From Vanilla planifolia (Eukaryota; Streptophyta; Magnoliopsida; Asparagales; Orchidaceae), in NCBI GenBank assembly GCA_023846275.1, contig CM043869.1, forward strand, positions 32,804,737 through 32,868,736: a DNA stretch of 64,000 bases, given 5' to 3'. Below the pieces are notes generated by a model. That model did not search any database and had not been told where the DNA came from. It was given only the letters and a program-made list of their open reading frames with translations. Below, in pieces: positions 1 through 12,323 of this stretch. How positions within the stretch are numbered: position 1 is the first letter of the stretch; each line of letters begins with the position of its first letter. Position numbers and translations under genes: made by a program.

Positions 1-3000
1 TTTCATCGTTTTCTATTCATTCTATTTGTTAGCACAGCTTTTTTAGTATTTTGCCAACTTTTATTTATCAATTTAATTCACAATTGACCACTTTTATTAG
101 TGTTTACCAACTTTCATTTATGAATTTGACTCACAATTGACCCATCAAACTAATGGTTTCTTATCCTTACATATTGTTTGTTGACCCATTAGATTTTTTT
201 GATGCTATTCATTGGATTATCTAATACATATTTGATAAGTTAGATTGTCTGGCATTCATGATATTAACCTTTGTTTTTTTCCTTCAAAGTTCTCATTGGA
301 CCTTTTGATATCTTCATTGGATAATGTGAAATGTGTCCAATAGGTCTTGGACCATGCGACAAAGACTTGTGTCCATTTTCTAAAAATTTATCAAATACTC
401 TGATGCCTCTCTCAAACCATCTGATGAGCTTTTGAATAGTTCCATACCATTCATTGAGCATTCCAATGAGATAACTCGTTTTTCTAAAAAGTTATTAAAC
501 AATCTAATCATATGGTTGAACTATCCAATACATTCTTTGATCTTCTTTATTAGCATAGATGTAGGTTTCATTTGTACAACCATTACATCATTTTTTTAGG
601 ACTTAATATCTTATGAAAACACATAAGAAAGCTCACATGCAAGACCATACACATGCTTCAACTTAGGTTCTTACTAGCTCAACATACATCCAAACTAGTT
701 GCACTTAGAAAGTTTACTTTTCTTTTTCATATAATGTTTAATTTAATGATCTCCTTTCAAAGACAATCTCTACTTTGCTCCCTTTTTCTTAAAATTTCCT
801 CTACATCCTTCCTTTCTTTTTGACACATGAGTGACTTGTGTTATCTAATGAACACATACCTATTGACATCGTACCAATCTCATTCAAACACAAAGCCATA
901 CTTGAGCTAAATTTTATTTCAATTAGTCATCTTTGTCAACCATAGAGGTCAACTACAATGCTCTAATTTTTTTTATGGTTATCTCTACTATTTTTTGCTC
1001 TATTTATCCAAGCAAAGTTTACAATAAAATATGTCTTCATTGACATCAATTCCTGTGAATGTTTTGCCCACCATCATTAGTCGTCCATCATTACCTGGTC
1101 ATATGCTGCTCTTGATCTCTATCTTCTAGATTTCTAATATCACCTGGTGGCCCACCATCACCAACCGCCTAATTCTCCTGGCTGCCAAACATTACCTGGC
1201 CACTTGTCAGCCACCCACCCTTCAACTGTCATTGAACACTGTCACCTAACTCATCCACTATTAGCATTCTAGTTATATCATCATTGAAGTCTGATCTTGT
1301 GTTGTATGATTACATAATGTCATTATTTTTTTTATGTATTTTTATATTTTATATTTAATGTGGGTGACTCACTTGTAACTAATGTCTTAAAATTTTATAG
1401 ATCTCTTTTAGATTTTTAATTTTACTCTAAAATTATCTTTTCCCATGTCTACTTGGAGTTATTATCATAGAATTTTAAAGAACTCTTTTAGATTTCCAAA
1501 TAATTTAACTTCAAAATTATCTTCTTTTATGTTGATTTTTTTATCTTTCTTATGCTTATATGTTTTCAAGATACATTTAATTATACTTTTTCTTATGCAT
1601 AGTTATTGAGCTCTAAATTTATAAATGTAAGACATTCTCTTATTATAATATTATCATTGATAAATAAAATTTCTCTTATTTATATGCTTCCACTTTTGTG
1701 AATAAAGAGTGTGTGCTTAATTTTAATTGAAGAGATTCTAACTTTTTCTACTCTTATGCAAGACAATGATCAAATATGAGAGACCTTCTATGAAGAGAGT
1801 TGATAACCAAATAAATTTTCTCTTTCTCCAACATTATCATGTCTTCACCCACCCTTTTACTCTCTCAACCAAATCATCAAACTATCACCCTCCTTAATAA
1901 GACTCCAAATCCTTACTTACTATCTTGTTACCTCTTTAGCTAAGCTTTCCTACTAACTCAAACCTCTACCTCAATGGAATTTTTCAGCTTTGGTACTCTA
2001 CATGTCAATTCTAAAAAAATGACAAGCCAGGATGGACAAAAAGGTGCATATTGTTACAACTTTTATTTTCGAATTTAAAGTTAGGATAACTCATTTTTTT
2101 GTTAAAGTACTCCATATAGAGTTTTTCTTAAATTTTATATTTTATATGTTTAAAATTAGATATGACAAAACTACTCAGTAGGTCTTTATCTTAATGCTTA
2201 ACTTGTTACCACATACACTACTTAGTAATCTACATTACGACTTTGGACACTAATCTTTAAAGAAATTATAAAATACCAGACACATCACCTAATCCTAATT
2301 AGTGTATGATATCCTTTAATATTTTATAATAATCTTACGAACATCAGATGCTGGATATCTTACGATATTATAGACTCTAAATTAGATCTTGATAAAAGTT
2401 TAATTTGTTTTGCATCAATTTACTTAGCCAACCGATTTTAATATATCTCAGTTTTACTTTCACTTCCTCTTCGAAAGTTGATCCACATTCTTATATGATG
2501 ATAAATATGATTTAAATCTAAATTTTATAAAGTATTGTATTTCTTATATTTTTCTTACCAAATAATTTCAATAATTTACCAAACTATACTTAGGGTGATA
2601 TTCTCCTTAAGCTCTTCATCTCCACACTAAAATCTTCATTTTTTTGACATTGTTTGAAATTTTCGGAATTTCATTTTTATTAATAGTTTTATAGTTAAAA
2701 TAACATTATTTTTTTTTATAAATTCTTAAGCTATTCATTTTATGATAAAATAATTTTCTATTTTTCATTGAAGGTTATGTTCAAACATTTTTCAAGTCTA
2801 ATAATTACTATTTTTTTGGATCCTTTAAAGTCTAATCTCCTATAAATAATGTTTACCTCCGTCCTTTAGAATTCTTGAACATACATCAATCATTATGATG
2901 TTTCTACTAACATATTCATCTAGGACTATCTCAAATCACCTTTGATGATAATGAAATTAACTAAACCAAGATAAACAAATGCTCACTTGTGTTATTAGGA

Positions 3001-3350
3001 TTTTATAGTTGTGAGGTTAACAATAATAGAACTTTGTGTTAACGAGATATTAAATATGTTCAAGGCTTACTATTGGATGGAGTGAGATGCTTATTCTAGA
3101 GCCTTATTTTTGAGATATTTGTAAGAGCTTTTTGGGAGTGGGCATGAGTCAAAATGGGTAGTAGTTGAATCATCTAAATATCCTTTATATTACATTGTCT
3201 TTTTATGCATTTATCTATTATACTTATTAGTTACTTTAAATTATACATCATAAATTAAAATGTTAAATAAACAATTAAAAAGTTTTAAAAAACTCATTTA
3301 CCCATTTTTATGAATGCTTATTAAGCAAATAATTGGAATTAGAACATTTG
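1..3350. other. A+T-rich intergenic DNA, no gene seen
   Basis: No open frame here has recognisable domain content. The stretch from about 130 to 560 repeats short degenerate motifs around 'ccatctgatg' and 'tccaata', and resembles the reverse complement of 58,960-59,110, so it may be old LTR sequence. A G+C-richer block lies at 1,040-1,262. Otherwise I see only A+T-rich DNA with no clear structure. Confidence 0.6.
1040..1262. other. G+C-richer block with a short repeated motif
   Basis: This block is visibly richer in G and C than its surroundings and is C-rich on the plus strand. The string 'cattacctgg' occurs twice (near 1,090 and 1,190), with several 'ccaccatcac'-like strings between them. 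No frame gives a recognisable protein. It could be a worn minisatellite or the edge of a decayed element. Confidence 0.35.
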
Positions 3351-3959
3351 ACTCATAAAGTTTGGTGTCTTGCACTTAGCATTTTGTAAAAGAGTAAGAT
3401 CTTTATCTTATAGATTTTACATCTTAGTGTTAAGATCCTTAGATAGAACACTACTTTTGGTTAATTTTGCAATTTTTTTTTATTTTGGTATGATGCATCT
3501 TGCTATATTTTTTATTAGAGATAATTTTCAATATGGAGTAATTATTTCAAAACTTTTATTCAAAAATTTTTATTTGGATTTATGAAAATCTCATAACATT
3601 CTTATGAGTTTATTATTAGTGATTAGTAATAAATCTTTGTGATTAGAACAACTTAATGCTAAACATTTGAATGTATTATGTTATGCATTTTCTCAGGGCA
3701 TTTCTATGCTAATTTCTACACTAAACATTTTCTTTTAAGACTATGTAAGATTTAGATAAATTATATTATGAAAGTTTGCCTTACATTGATGAAAAGATAG
3801 AGATTAGAAAAATAAAAAAAGAACAATAAAAAGAAGGAGAAGAGGAAAAGAAAGAAATATCCCATTAACATATTGAGGCTTATTTGCTTGTTGACATAAT
3901 ATGATGAGTTGAGCTCCTCTAGTGATTAAATCAAGTCTAATTCTTTGAAAAATGATGTT

Positions 3960-4290
3960 CTTAGTTCTTTCATTGATGAGTTGCATGATAAGTTTAAAAA
4001 ACATAGGAAGAAGCATTTAGTAATAGAAACAATGCATGTCATAAGAAATTCCATCCATGATCTTACCATGTCATGTGAAACAAATAAGGATGAATATGAA
4101 TCTTTAACACATGTTGCTTAATTAAACATTTCTTTTTTTTGTGATTTGCACCTTGAATTGGATGAACTAAAAGTTTATTTAGAGGTTGCTCCATTCTTAA
4201 ATCTTTTGAGGAAGAAAACTTATTACTTAAAAATGAGAATGATGAATTGAAAAAAAAATTTGAATTCATGAATTAATTGAGATAGAATTA
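3960..4290 (+). mobile_element. Possible Copia gag C-terminal fossil (coiled coil)
   Basis: The plus strand reads as charged, heptad-like protein: 'DELHDKFKKHRKKHL' near 3,975-4,020 and 'EEENLLLKNENDELKKKF' near 4,206-4,262. Segments like these, rich in Lys, Glu, Asn and Leu, follow the zinc knuckle in Gag of many plant Copia elements. No zinc knuckle, protease or LTR is visible nearby, so the family call is tentative. The element is broken and old. A random A+T-rich coiled-coil-like stretch is the main alternative. Confidence 0.3.
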
Positions 4291-4339
4291 AATTCTCAAA
4301 TTACAAATTATTCTAACATTTCTTCACATGGACATTGTA

Positions 4340-6860
4340 ATTCTTTGTCATATTCTCATATAAAAAATTATTCTTCAAATTGATTTCTATGATTCTATAT
4401 TATAGACATTAATGATACGAGCTTTCTAGCATGTGGTTTAATTTTATGGTGCTTTATTTAATTCTTGTTCTATTGGTGTTCCTTCATTGAAGATTTGCCT
4501 CTAGTAATCCATATGAATTAATGAAACAATATAAGATACATAGGATTAACAAATAGTTATGGACATGGATAACTCCCACAACATGGCTAATGAACAAAGT
4601 TAAACTTAATCATACAATCTAATATTTGAATCATTGACTTAAATTCTTATATTATTCTTCATGTTATTATTATTTTCTTTTTTTTTAAAAATAATCATCA
4701 TATAGTTATGGCATACTCAATAATTTAATAATCTTGATACTTACCTTTGAGCAAGTTATGAAAATTCTAATAGGTGGTAACATAAGTAATTTTTAGAACT
4801 TTAGTGATATTGGATTCCTTATTATCCACATAAAGGGTTTGTAAATATTGGAAACGTTTTGTATAATCCTTAAATGCTCTATCATCTCACTAGCTCAGAT
4901 GTCTCTTAGGATTGGAGAGTTATAATTAAGGTGATGTTATAGTTATTAAATGTATAATATAAATAATTAAAAAATAAATTATTTGAATAACAATCTTAGA
5001 GTTTTAAACTAGGCTCACATATCTCTTTGGCTTAACTAACTCAAATGGCTCATTTTCTCAATCAAACCTAACAAAAGTTTCATTTAATTATTAGAAATTA
5101 TTATGTGAGAAATAATTACAAGAATAATAAACTTTAATTAAAAAGGAAAATTACTCTAATCAAGATTTTAAAAAAAGAAAAAAGGTTTATTTGTAATAAA
5201 ACTTTATACTTCGTAATGTTATATTTTTGTTAATATTTCATAATTCAAATTACCTTTTTCATTTGTAGATTATAATTTACTTTAGAATTTGATGATATAT
5301 TTTTTCATATTTAGACTTTGATGATGTTCAAGGGAGAAAAAGATAGCTAATGGCAAATACACAATGGATTTAGTGGATTACTAGTGAAGAATTGAAAGGG
5401 GTAAAAAGATTATGACGAGGTGGATGATTAGAGAAGAAAAAGAAAATAACAACTATGGTGCATAAACTTAGGATTTGATATATGATATAGTTACTCTTGC
5501 TTTATCATCATTTCATATGTTTCATGATATTCATGCATTAATTATTGATATTACTTTGACTAAATTTCTTACATCTTTATAAATTTTATGCTTTAGTATT
5601 TAGAATTAATGCACATGATTTATTAGAGCCCTACAAATGTATATGCATGATTATAGGAGATTTTTTTATTGTTTAGTATATCCCTTGCATTTAGGTGTTT
5701 GTCATTATCAAAGTAAAGACATTGTTGATCCTTTAGAATTAGTGTTCATAATTAAGTTTTTTGATAACAAACTCGATAAGTACTTTTATTTGATGATTTA
5801 ATATTTTAATCTAGTGTGCTTTTCATGTAATTTATTTAAATAGATAGATTTGGTGATCATCATGTCTTGGAATAGATTAGCACTTGAGTAAGGATATTGA
5901 AGATGATCAAGTGCATTAGGGATGACAATGAATTAAAGAGAGACTCCAAAAATGCATAAGTCTTAAGTTTAGATTGTTTCACTTTTTTTTATAGAACTTA
6001 TGTATAGATTGTGGTTGTATTTTACTTTTATTTCTCAAGAGCTTAATCACATGCATGCTATATTATATTCATATATTTATACATCTTCTGATTATATTCA
6101 TATAAACTTGGTTTAACATTATTTGGTTAATTTGTATATGAACCTTAAAACCATATGATCAATGTCTTAAATCAATATGATGATCATTATAAATGTAAGC
6201 TATTCTTATTTTCCTAATGTATGCAATGTCTTACATCAAACTTTAACAAATGATAAAATTAATGATATCAAATGTTTAAATATATTGTGATCCAAATTTG
6301 AATTTATTTAGAATTAGATTTTGTGACTTAGGACTTATAGTTGATAAAGTTAGAGGGTCCATGCATATCACTTATGTTGTAAATCACATTTATGCATTGA
6401 GTAACCTATCTTTAATAGTTCCAACACTTCTCACATATCACCATAATGCCATTTTTTAAATCTCAGTTCAACTAGATATTTCTTTGAATATTTAGATTAA
6501 ATGGATCAAATTTGAGTTATACTAAACAATCCATTACCCTAAAATGATAATTTTCAAACTCTAAACTAATGAAGGGGATTAACTCATTACCTTATCATCT
6601 TCATGAATGTTGCTAGATGATAATTTAGACACCTTTTTACCTTATTGTTTTATGTATTCTAAATAGTGGATCTTAGTTGACATCAAAGTATGCTTGGGCA
6701 TAAATGAGACTAAATTGACTGTATTTATTTTAAATATGGGAATAGGTAACTTCTATTGAGATTCTTTATTGTCTTATATTCCATTATTTATGCTTTTCAA
6801 CTTAATTAGTCCTCCTTCTAAAAATTTTTTCCAGACATTTTGTACCATTAATTTTATTAT
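4340..6860. other. A+T-rich DNA, nothing recognised
   Basis: I see no domain-bearing frame, RNA gene or clear tandem repeat in this stretch. Confidence 0.55.
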
Positions 6861-6864
6861 ACAT

Positions 6865-7175
6865 TCTTCTTTCTTATGATTATGTAAAAAAGAAGGTCAT
6901 GTTGCATGTTGTTTCATACATAATAGAGATAATTATCACAATAACTTCTGTAGGTTGCTTTATTCTTATTATTTTTTTTATCTTCATTCTATTCCAACTC
7001 TTACTTTAACTCGTCTGAATACTAATCTAATTACTAGTTTTTTATCATCAATAAACAAAAATGAATAAACAATTACATGAAATAAAATAGATATTGTCAA
7101 ATCTACTTAAGCTGAGCTAATATTTTATGTTAATGACCCTAGATAAATTGTTTGATTGTGACTCCAGATTGCATA
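6865..7175 (+). mobile_element. Possible Copia zinc-knuckle and protease fossil
   Basis: 'CKKEGHVACC' (near 6,886-6,916) resembles the second half of a Gag CCHC zinc knuckle. About 85 codons downstream, 'LFDCDSRLH' (near 7,148-7,176) resembles the 'W.DSGASxH' active-site region of Copia proteases. That order and spacing fit a plant Copia Gag-protease junction. Both matches are short and degraded. No LTR was found for it. If real, it is a broken fossil with many breaks. Confidence 0.3.
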
Positions 7176-7179
7176 ATTT

Positions 7180-8198
7180 TTTTATCAATCTTTAAGTTTT
7201 ATTAACTTCATTATTTTATCAATTGCTCACCAAAATTTAATCAATCACATTGAATATTTCAAGGAATGTTCAAGCCATCTAGTCAATATATCAACTGCTT
7301 CAATTTGTTATAAGAAATAGAAGATCTAGCCTTACATCATGGAAGACCTGGCTCCACATCCTATTGTGTATGTAAGCACACCAAGAGAGGTAAACTGGTG
7401 ATGAAAATTTTTATCAAAATCTTTTCAAAAGAATACTTAGTTAAATGGTTTATAAATTATTATGATTATGCAACACCCCTTTGCAAATTTTCAAATTTAT
7501 TTCAATTCTTTAAGATTGAAAGCTAGAAGTTAAAGTTAAAAAAACTAATATAGATACAAGATTTTTAGATGATTCAACTTAATCTCTAAGCTTACATTCA
7601 CTCTCAAGTCACAAACTTGAATATCACTAACTAAAACACTCTTTCACTATAGTCAAATAGAGAAACCTAATGCAAGTAAAAGTTTTTCTTAAATCAACGA
7701 CAACTAAACCACTCCTTATTAGTTGGCCTAAAAGTAGGTTAAACTACTCCAATCTATAATGTCCAAATCGAGGCCAAGAGAAGGAAAATAATATAAAGCT
7801 GAAGTTCACTCAATTGATAAATATACAATTTCAAATATAACCTTCAATGGATTAAAAAATAAATATTACTAATTTAACCAAGAGCTTTGTGAGATAGAGT
7901 AAATCAATGTTGTAAAATATAATATCTTCAAAACTCTTTATACATGTACAAGAAACCTTTTAAATAGATTTGAGTTGAATTTCCTTCCAAACTTACATTT
8001 TCTCTCAAAAGCTTCCAATCATATTCGAATTTCTTAGAAAAGCTTTATGAAACTTTTGTCAAATAAGATTTAGAGGCTTAGAGTGGTTTATATAGAAATC
8101 AAAAGTCAAAGGAAATCTCATGTGACAATCAAAATTCATATAATGGCTGAAATCTATTTTTTGTTTTTAGCTAAATTAGCCATTGCATGTTTTTTATC

Positions 8199-8200
<2 letters not shown>
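7180..8200. other. A+T-rich DNA, nothing recognised
   Basis: No gene or repeat could be supported here. The sequence up to the AT tract reads as ordinary decayed intergenic DNA. Confidence 0.5.

Positions 8201-8201
<1 letters not shown>

Positions 8202-8270
<69 letters not shown>
8202..8270. repeat. (AT)n microsatellite, 69 bp
   Basis: An uninterrupted alternating AT run of 69 bases. It creates an artefactual Tyr-Ile repeat at the end of a short open frame, which should not be taken as a protein. It is self-complementary and can extrude as a cruciform, and its length is likely to vary between individuals. Confidence 0.98.
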
Positions 8271-8274
<4 letters not shown>

Positions 8275-9470
8275 CTTAGAGATGTTGTAATGTATATTGC
8301 TCATATTTTAAACTATCTATATTATATGTTAATAAATAATATATTTTATTAATTTTTCATATTTTCTTAAAACATAATGTGTACAAATCATCCTTAATTA
8401 AGTATATTATACATTAATAAGTAGTATATTATTCAAAAATCTTGGGATTGTATAATATAATTATTAATTAACTATTTTTATTCATTTTATATTTACCATA
8501 CTATACATAATAAGATAATATGTTATACATTCTTAGATAATTAAATATACTATATAAAGGACAATTTTTTTTACTTAACATATCATAACCTTTGATCAAA
8601 TTATATTGTATGTTAATAAATAAGATATTATATGCAAGTCTTAGAATAGTCTCAATTTTTGATAGAAGCCTTAATGTGCTGGAAAATAACTTTACCCATT
8701 TTAACACTATATTGCACGTAAGCCTAGGGTCATCCTTCTTATATATGTACTCTTTTAATTATTATGTTGTCGACCTTTAATCATGATGTTTTGTTTGATA
8801 ATAATATTAAGTATTTCTAATGATTTTTTTAAGTAAATTTTTAAATTTTAGATAGTCGATGCTCGTCTTCATAGGAGAACTTAAAGAAGATGATGAGTAA
8901 ATATTAGATCTCATAAAGATCATTTGAATTGGAGTAGTATCAAATTACTAAGAGATTTATTTTTTAGTTTAAATTTAGATATTTCATTATTAATTGAATT
9001 AAAATATTAAGATTGATTGAAATTATTTAAAATATACAAAAATTAGATTTTATTTAAATTAATTATTTTAAAAAGTATATATGTTTCATTATAATTAATC
9101 ATATTAACTTGATTATCTTAAAAAATATTTTATTTGGTTCATATCTTTGAAAATCTTCTTTCAATAACCTGTTTAAAATATATATATATATAATAATTAT
9201 AATAATTAATTAGTAAATAAAAATATTATTATTAATAACATTTTAAATAATAAAAGGGAAATTTATTTAACTTAATTATCTTAGATCCACATCCAAAGTC
9301 TTAGATCAAAGCACCACTAAACTCGACTTGTAGTGGTAATCAAGTTGGAAGGCAACTACTAAACCAATATTTAACAATGCTTGATCAAAGCTTTACTCCC
9401 AAATTAGTTTGTAAATTACTTTTTAATCAATGATAACACAGATCATGATTTTTCAATGAACTTACCCTAA
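8271..9470. repeat. Degenerate A+T-rich repeat region
   Basis: Variants of a motif like 'tatgttaataaataatatat' recur near 8,325, 8,410 and 8,610. The segment 8,685-8,785 resembles 10,968-11,085: both carry 'cccattttaa', an 'aagc(c/t)(t/g)(a/g)gg' block and 'cttctaatta'-like strings. This suggests an old family of local or dispersed repeats. No coding content is visible. Confidence 0.4.
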
Positions 9471-9479
9471 CAAGCTAAT

Positions 9480-10095
9480 TAAATGATGTAGGAAAACACT
9501 TATAAAGACAACAATAAATCATTAAGGCAATGTGGGACTAAAATATGTATACTTTTCATGCAAGTGACTTTGAATTGTGGGAGTGATTTTTGTAGTTTAA
9601 TCACACAATTTTGCGATTGAATAATCATCATCTCATCCACCTTTTTAAATACATTTTATCAATCAATCATCTCATCGTGTAATTTTGCAATTGCATGGAC
9701 AATGTTTAGTTTTAGTGTAAGATATAAACCTAGTCATTAGATCATGATTGATATCTAATGGTATAGATAAAAACATATTTTCTAAATAGTGTTAGTATAA
9801 TTTCAATCGTTCGATCACTAAGTTTTTGTGTTTGAATGGTTTAGAATCCTATCGATCGAGCAGCTCCTACTCAACAGTTATTTTAGTTGTTATTTGCGAG
9901 TTGTTAGACCTTTTATTTTAATATGTCTGACATTTTAATTAAAAATATTCGACGACTAGTAATAACTAATTAGTCAATTTGGTAAGTACTTTTAGCCGTT
10001 AAAAATGTTTATAAATAAGAGTTTTTTTATCATAATTGATTGATAAATTTTTTAAGAAAAATTTTGTAAACTTTGAAAAAAAATGTCAAGTCATT
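9480..10095 (+). mobile_element. LTR-like remnant (copy A)
   Basis: The stretch carries a conserved string 'aatgtgggactaaa' (9,527-9,540) preceded by an 'acttataaagac' segment, and it ends with a TATA-like 'tataaataagag' near 10,010. The same strings recur in the same order at 46,300-47,000. That order, plus a TATA box in the last third, fits the promoter-bearing LTR of a plant LTR retrotransposon. No terminal TG...CA ends, primer site or internal domain could be fixed, so it would be a solo or truncated, old and broken copy. The family is not determined. Confidence 0.4.
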
Positions 10096-10726
10096 CAAGC
10101 TATTAGGAACCAGTGCTCATCGTCAATTATAATTGCTTCATCCTTCATTTTTCAAACTCTAACATTTACTTCTTTCTTAAATCAACTAAGTTATCAATTT
10201 TTTATTCGTAATTAATTCAATGAAAACACTTGTGTCTCGTTAAGCATTTCATTAAACATAAGTTTTTTTGGTATTAAGTTATGTGTCGTCAAATTTTTTT
10301 CTTCTATTATTATGTTTTTTGTAAAGTCATAGTAGTCTGTCTCTTTTGTTTCATTATCGTGATGATTTAGCACTCTCTTTTTGACAAAATGCCTATATCG
10401 ATTATTTTGTTTTTATCGAGTATGTGTTGGTTGTAGATGTAAGCTTGATTTTAAATCAAAATACAAAAAATTATTAGTGTATATTCTTAATTTTTATTGA
10501 TTTTTATATTTCATAATTTTTATAAACAATTATTATTAAAAAAATTAGCATGTTTTAAAATAAAATGAAAATGTATACAAAATTACTTTTAGAAATGTTC
10601 TCAAACTTATTAAAATTTATTTTAAAAATAATTTTTTAAATTTTTTTTAAAAAATGAAAATTTTTATTCTTAATAATTCATCTTGTTCTTGTTAAAGCAT
10701 ACTTCACTAATTATGTTAGATAAACT

Positions 10727-11251
10727 ATGTATTATGAGTAATATATGCTTAGTTCAATTTTAATTAATTTTTTGTTGTTCTTTTTAAACTTAAATTGTCA
10801 TCATTTCTAGTAAATATTCTTATAAAACTACTCAATTTTAAATATAATATCATTTATATGTAGATCAAACACTTATGTGCTCTTATAAGCTGTATAATAA
10901 ACTAAATATACTATATGTTAGCCTCAAGTTTGTCATAGAATCCTTAACACATTGTATATAGTAAAAGCATTGTGCCCATTTTAATTAAATGCATTATATG
11001 TTCGAAGTAATATATTGTACTTAAGCTTGGGGATATCTTTCTTCTCTATGTATTCTTCTAATTATACTTGATGTATTGTATGTGTTTAGTAAAATGATAT
11101 ATGTTTAATTCAATTTTAATCAAATTTTTATTATTCTTTTTAAACTAAAATTATCATCATTTCTAATGGACATTCTTCTAAAAATTACTCAAATTTTTTA
11201 TATAAAATCATTTATTTGTCAATCAAACACTTTGCACATGCTTTTAGGATA
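10727..11251. repeat. Direct repeat pair, about 169 bp, offset 356 bp
   Basis: The segments 10,727-10,895 and 11,083-11,251 align throughout. Both contain 'ttcaattttaat' (10,753 and 11,109), then 'ctttttaaact', 'catcatttcta' and 'tcaaacactt' in the same order. The copies are clearly diverged, so the duplication is not recent. The intervening DNA also resembles 8,685-8,785. Confidence 0.65.
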
Positions 11252-11559
11252 GACCATTTAAGAGCTTGTTCTCCAACATATAGTGCTCAATTGTTGTGGA
11301 GATGAAGTTGATGAAGTTTTAGCACTAGTCAGTAGACTCTTGAGAAGCATCTTTGATATATGAATTCACATGATGGATGATATTTTACTTCTTGTTTTTA
11401 AATATTTAGATCAATTATTTTAGAGATTTCTTCATTCCACATCATTATAAGTGATATATTTATCTATACATCTCAATATTAACCTATAACACTATATAAA
11501 GATCTTAGATCATAAAATAAATATTTAAAAGATTTTTAATCATAAAAAATGTTGATTTT

Positions 11560-12299
11560 TTTTAAGTTCAGCATATCCAATAAGACAAATCTCCTTCATG
11601 ATCCTTTGTGACAAAGTCAGCACGCACACATCATTGACCAAAACAAAAATCCTATTAACCATCCTTTTTCAAGTCAAATTTAATGTTTAACAGAGTTTAA
11701 CTTTCTTATCCAAATAAACTATACATATACTTTATGCAGCCGGCAATGAATGTTAACCAATGATCTCTTTGAAGTGATATCAACGGCCATGCTTTCCCAC
11801 AATAACACAGAATTAGTATGCCACTAATCATTTTCGCTCGCTAACGCCTTTTTTTAAATATTTGTTCTCCATTACAGCTCACCGAACCTTGAGATCAATC
11901 GTTTGGTTTGCATGTGTCTCCATAAATAAACCTTCCTTGTGCGATACAAACTCTAATCTGTCGTAACATTTTTATCATCGCATGCAAGATTAATTAAAAA
12001 ATACATGTGGTGTGGCGTAAAACAAGCAGCAGTAGAGAAACGCAATAGACACCAGATGAAACCAAGACAGGCTTTAAACAGGTGACCACCACAAGAAACT
12101 TTCAATCAGTTTCTTCAATTAAAGACGGTTGCTTGCCATCCAAGCTCACTGTATAAGTCCAATCAAAAGATCCAAGGTCGGATCCGGCTGATTTGGACTC
12201 GCCCAGAATATTAAATCAGTCGCAATTCCCTCGAGGCAACGATGCCATATATGCGCTTAGGATTTGTTTCATCTAAAGTGCCTTGCGCGCCGTGTGGTA
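11560..12299. other. G+C-richer island with a TATA-like box, no gene identified
   Basis: Base composition changes sharply at both edges: this stretch is clearly richer in G and C and in unique-looking sequence than the DNA around it. A plausible TATA box, 'cataaataaa', lies at 11,921-11,930, with a mixed-composition region upstream and about 370 bases of similar composition downstream. No frame gives a recognisable protein and no known miRNA or tRNA sequence was spotted. It could be a stranded promoter and leader, a noncoding-RNA locus, or an unrecognised element. Confidence 0.4.
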
Positions 12300-12323
12300 T
12301 TTTTTTTCTTTTTTTTTTTTTTT
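12300..12323. repeat. T-rich homopolymer tract
   Basis: Twenty-four bases that are all T except for one C. It closes the G+C-richer island on its right side. A T tract can mark the 3' end of a minus-strand retroposed copy lying to its right, but no such copy was recognised there. Confidence 0.9.

Noticed and set aside
8083-8271. 62-codon open frame ending in Tyr-Ile repeats
   Set aside because: The repeat is the (AT)n microsatellite read in frame; the rest has no domain.
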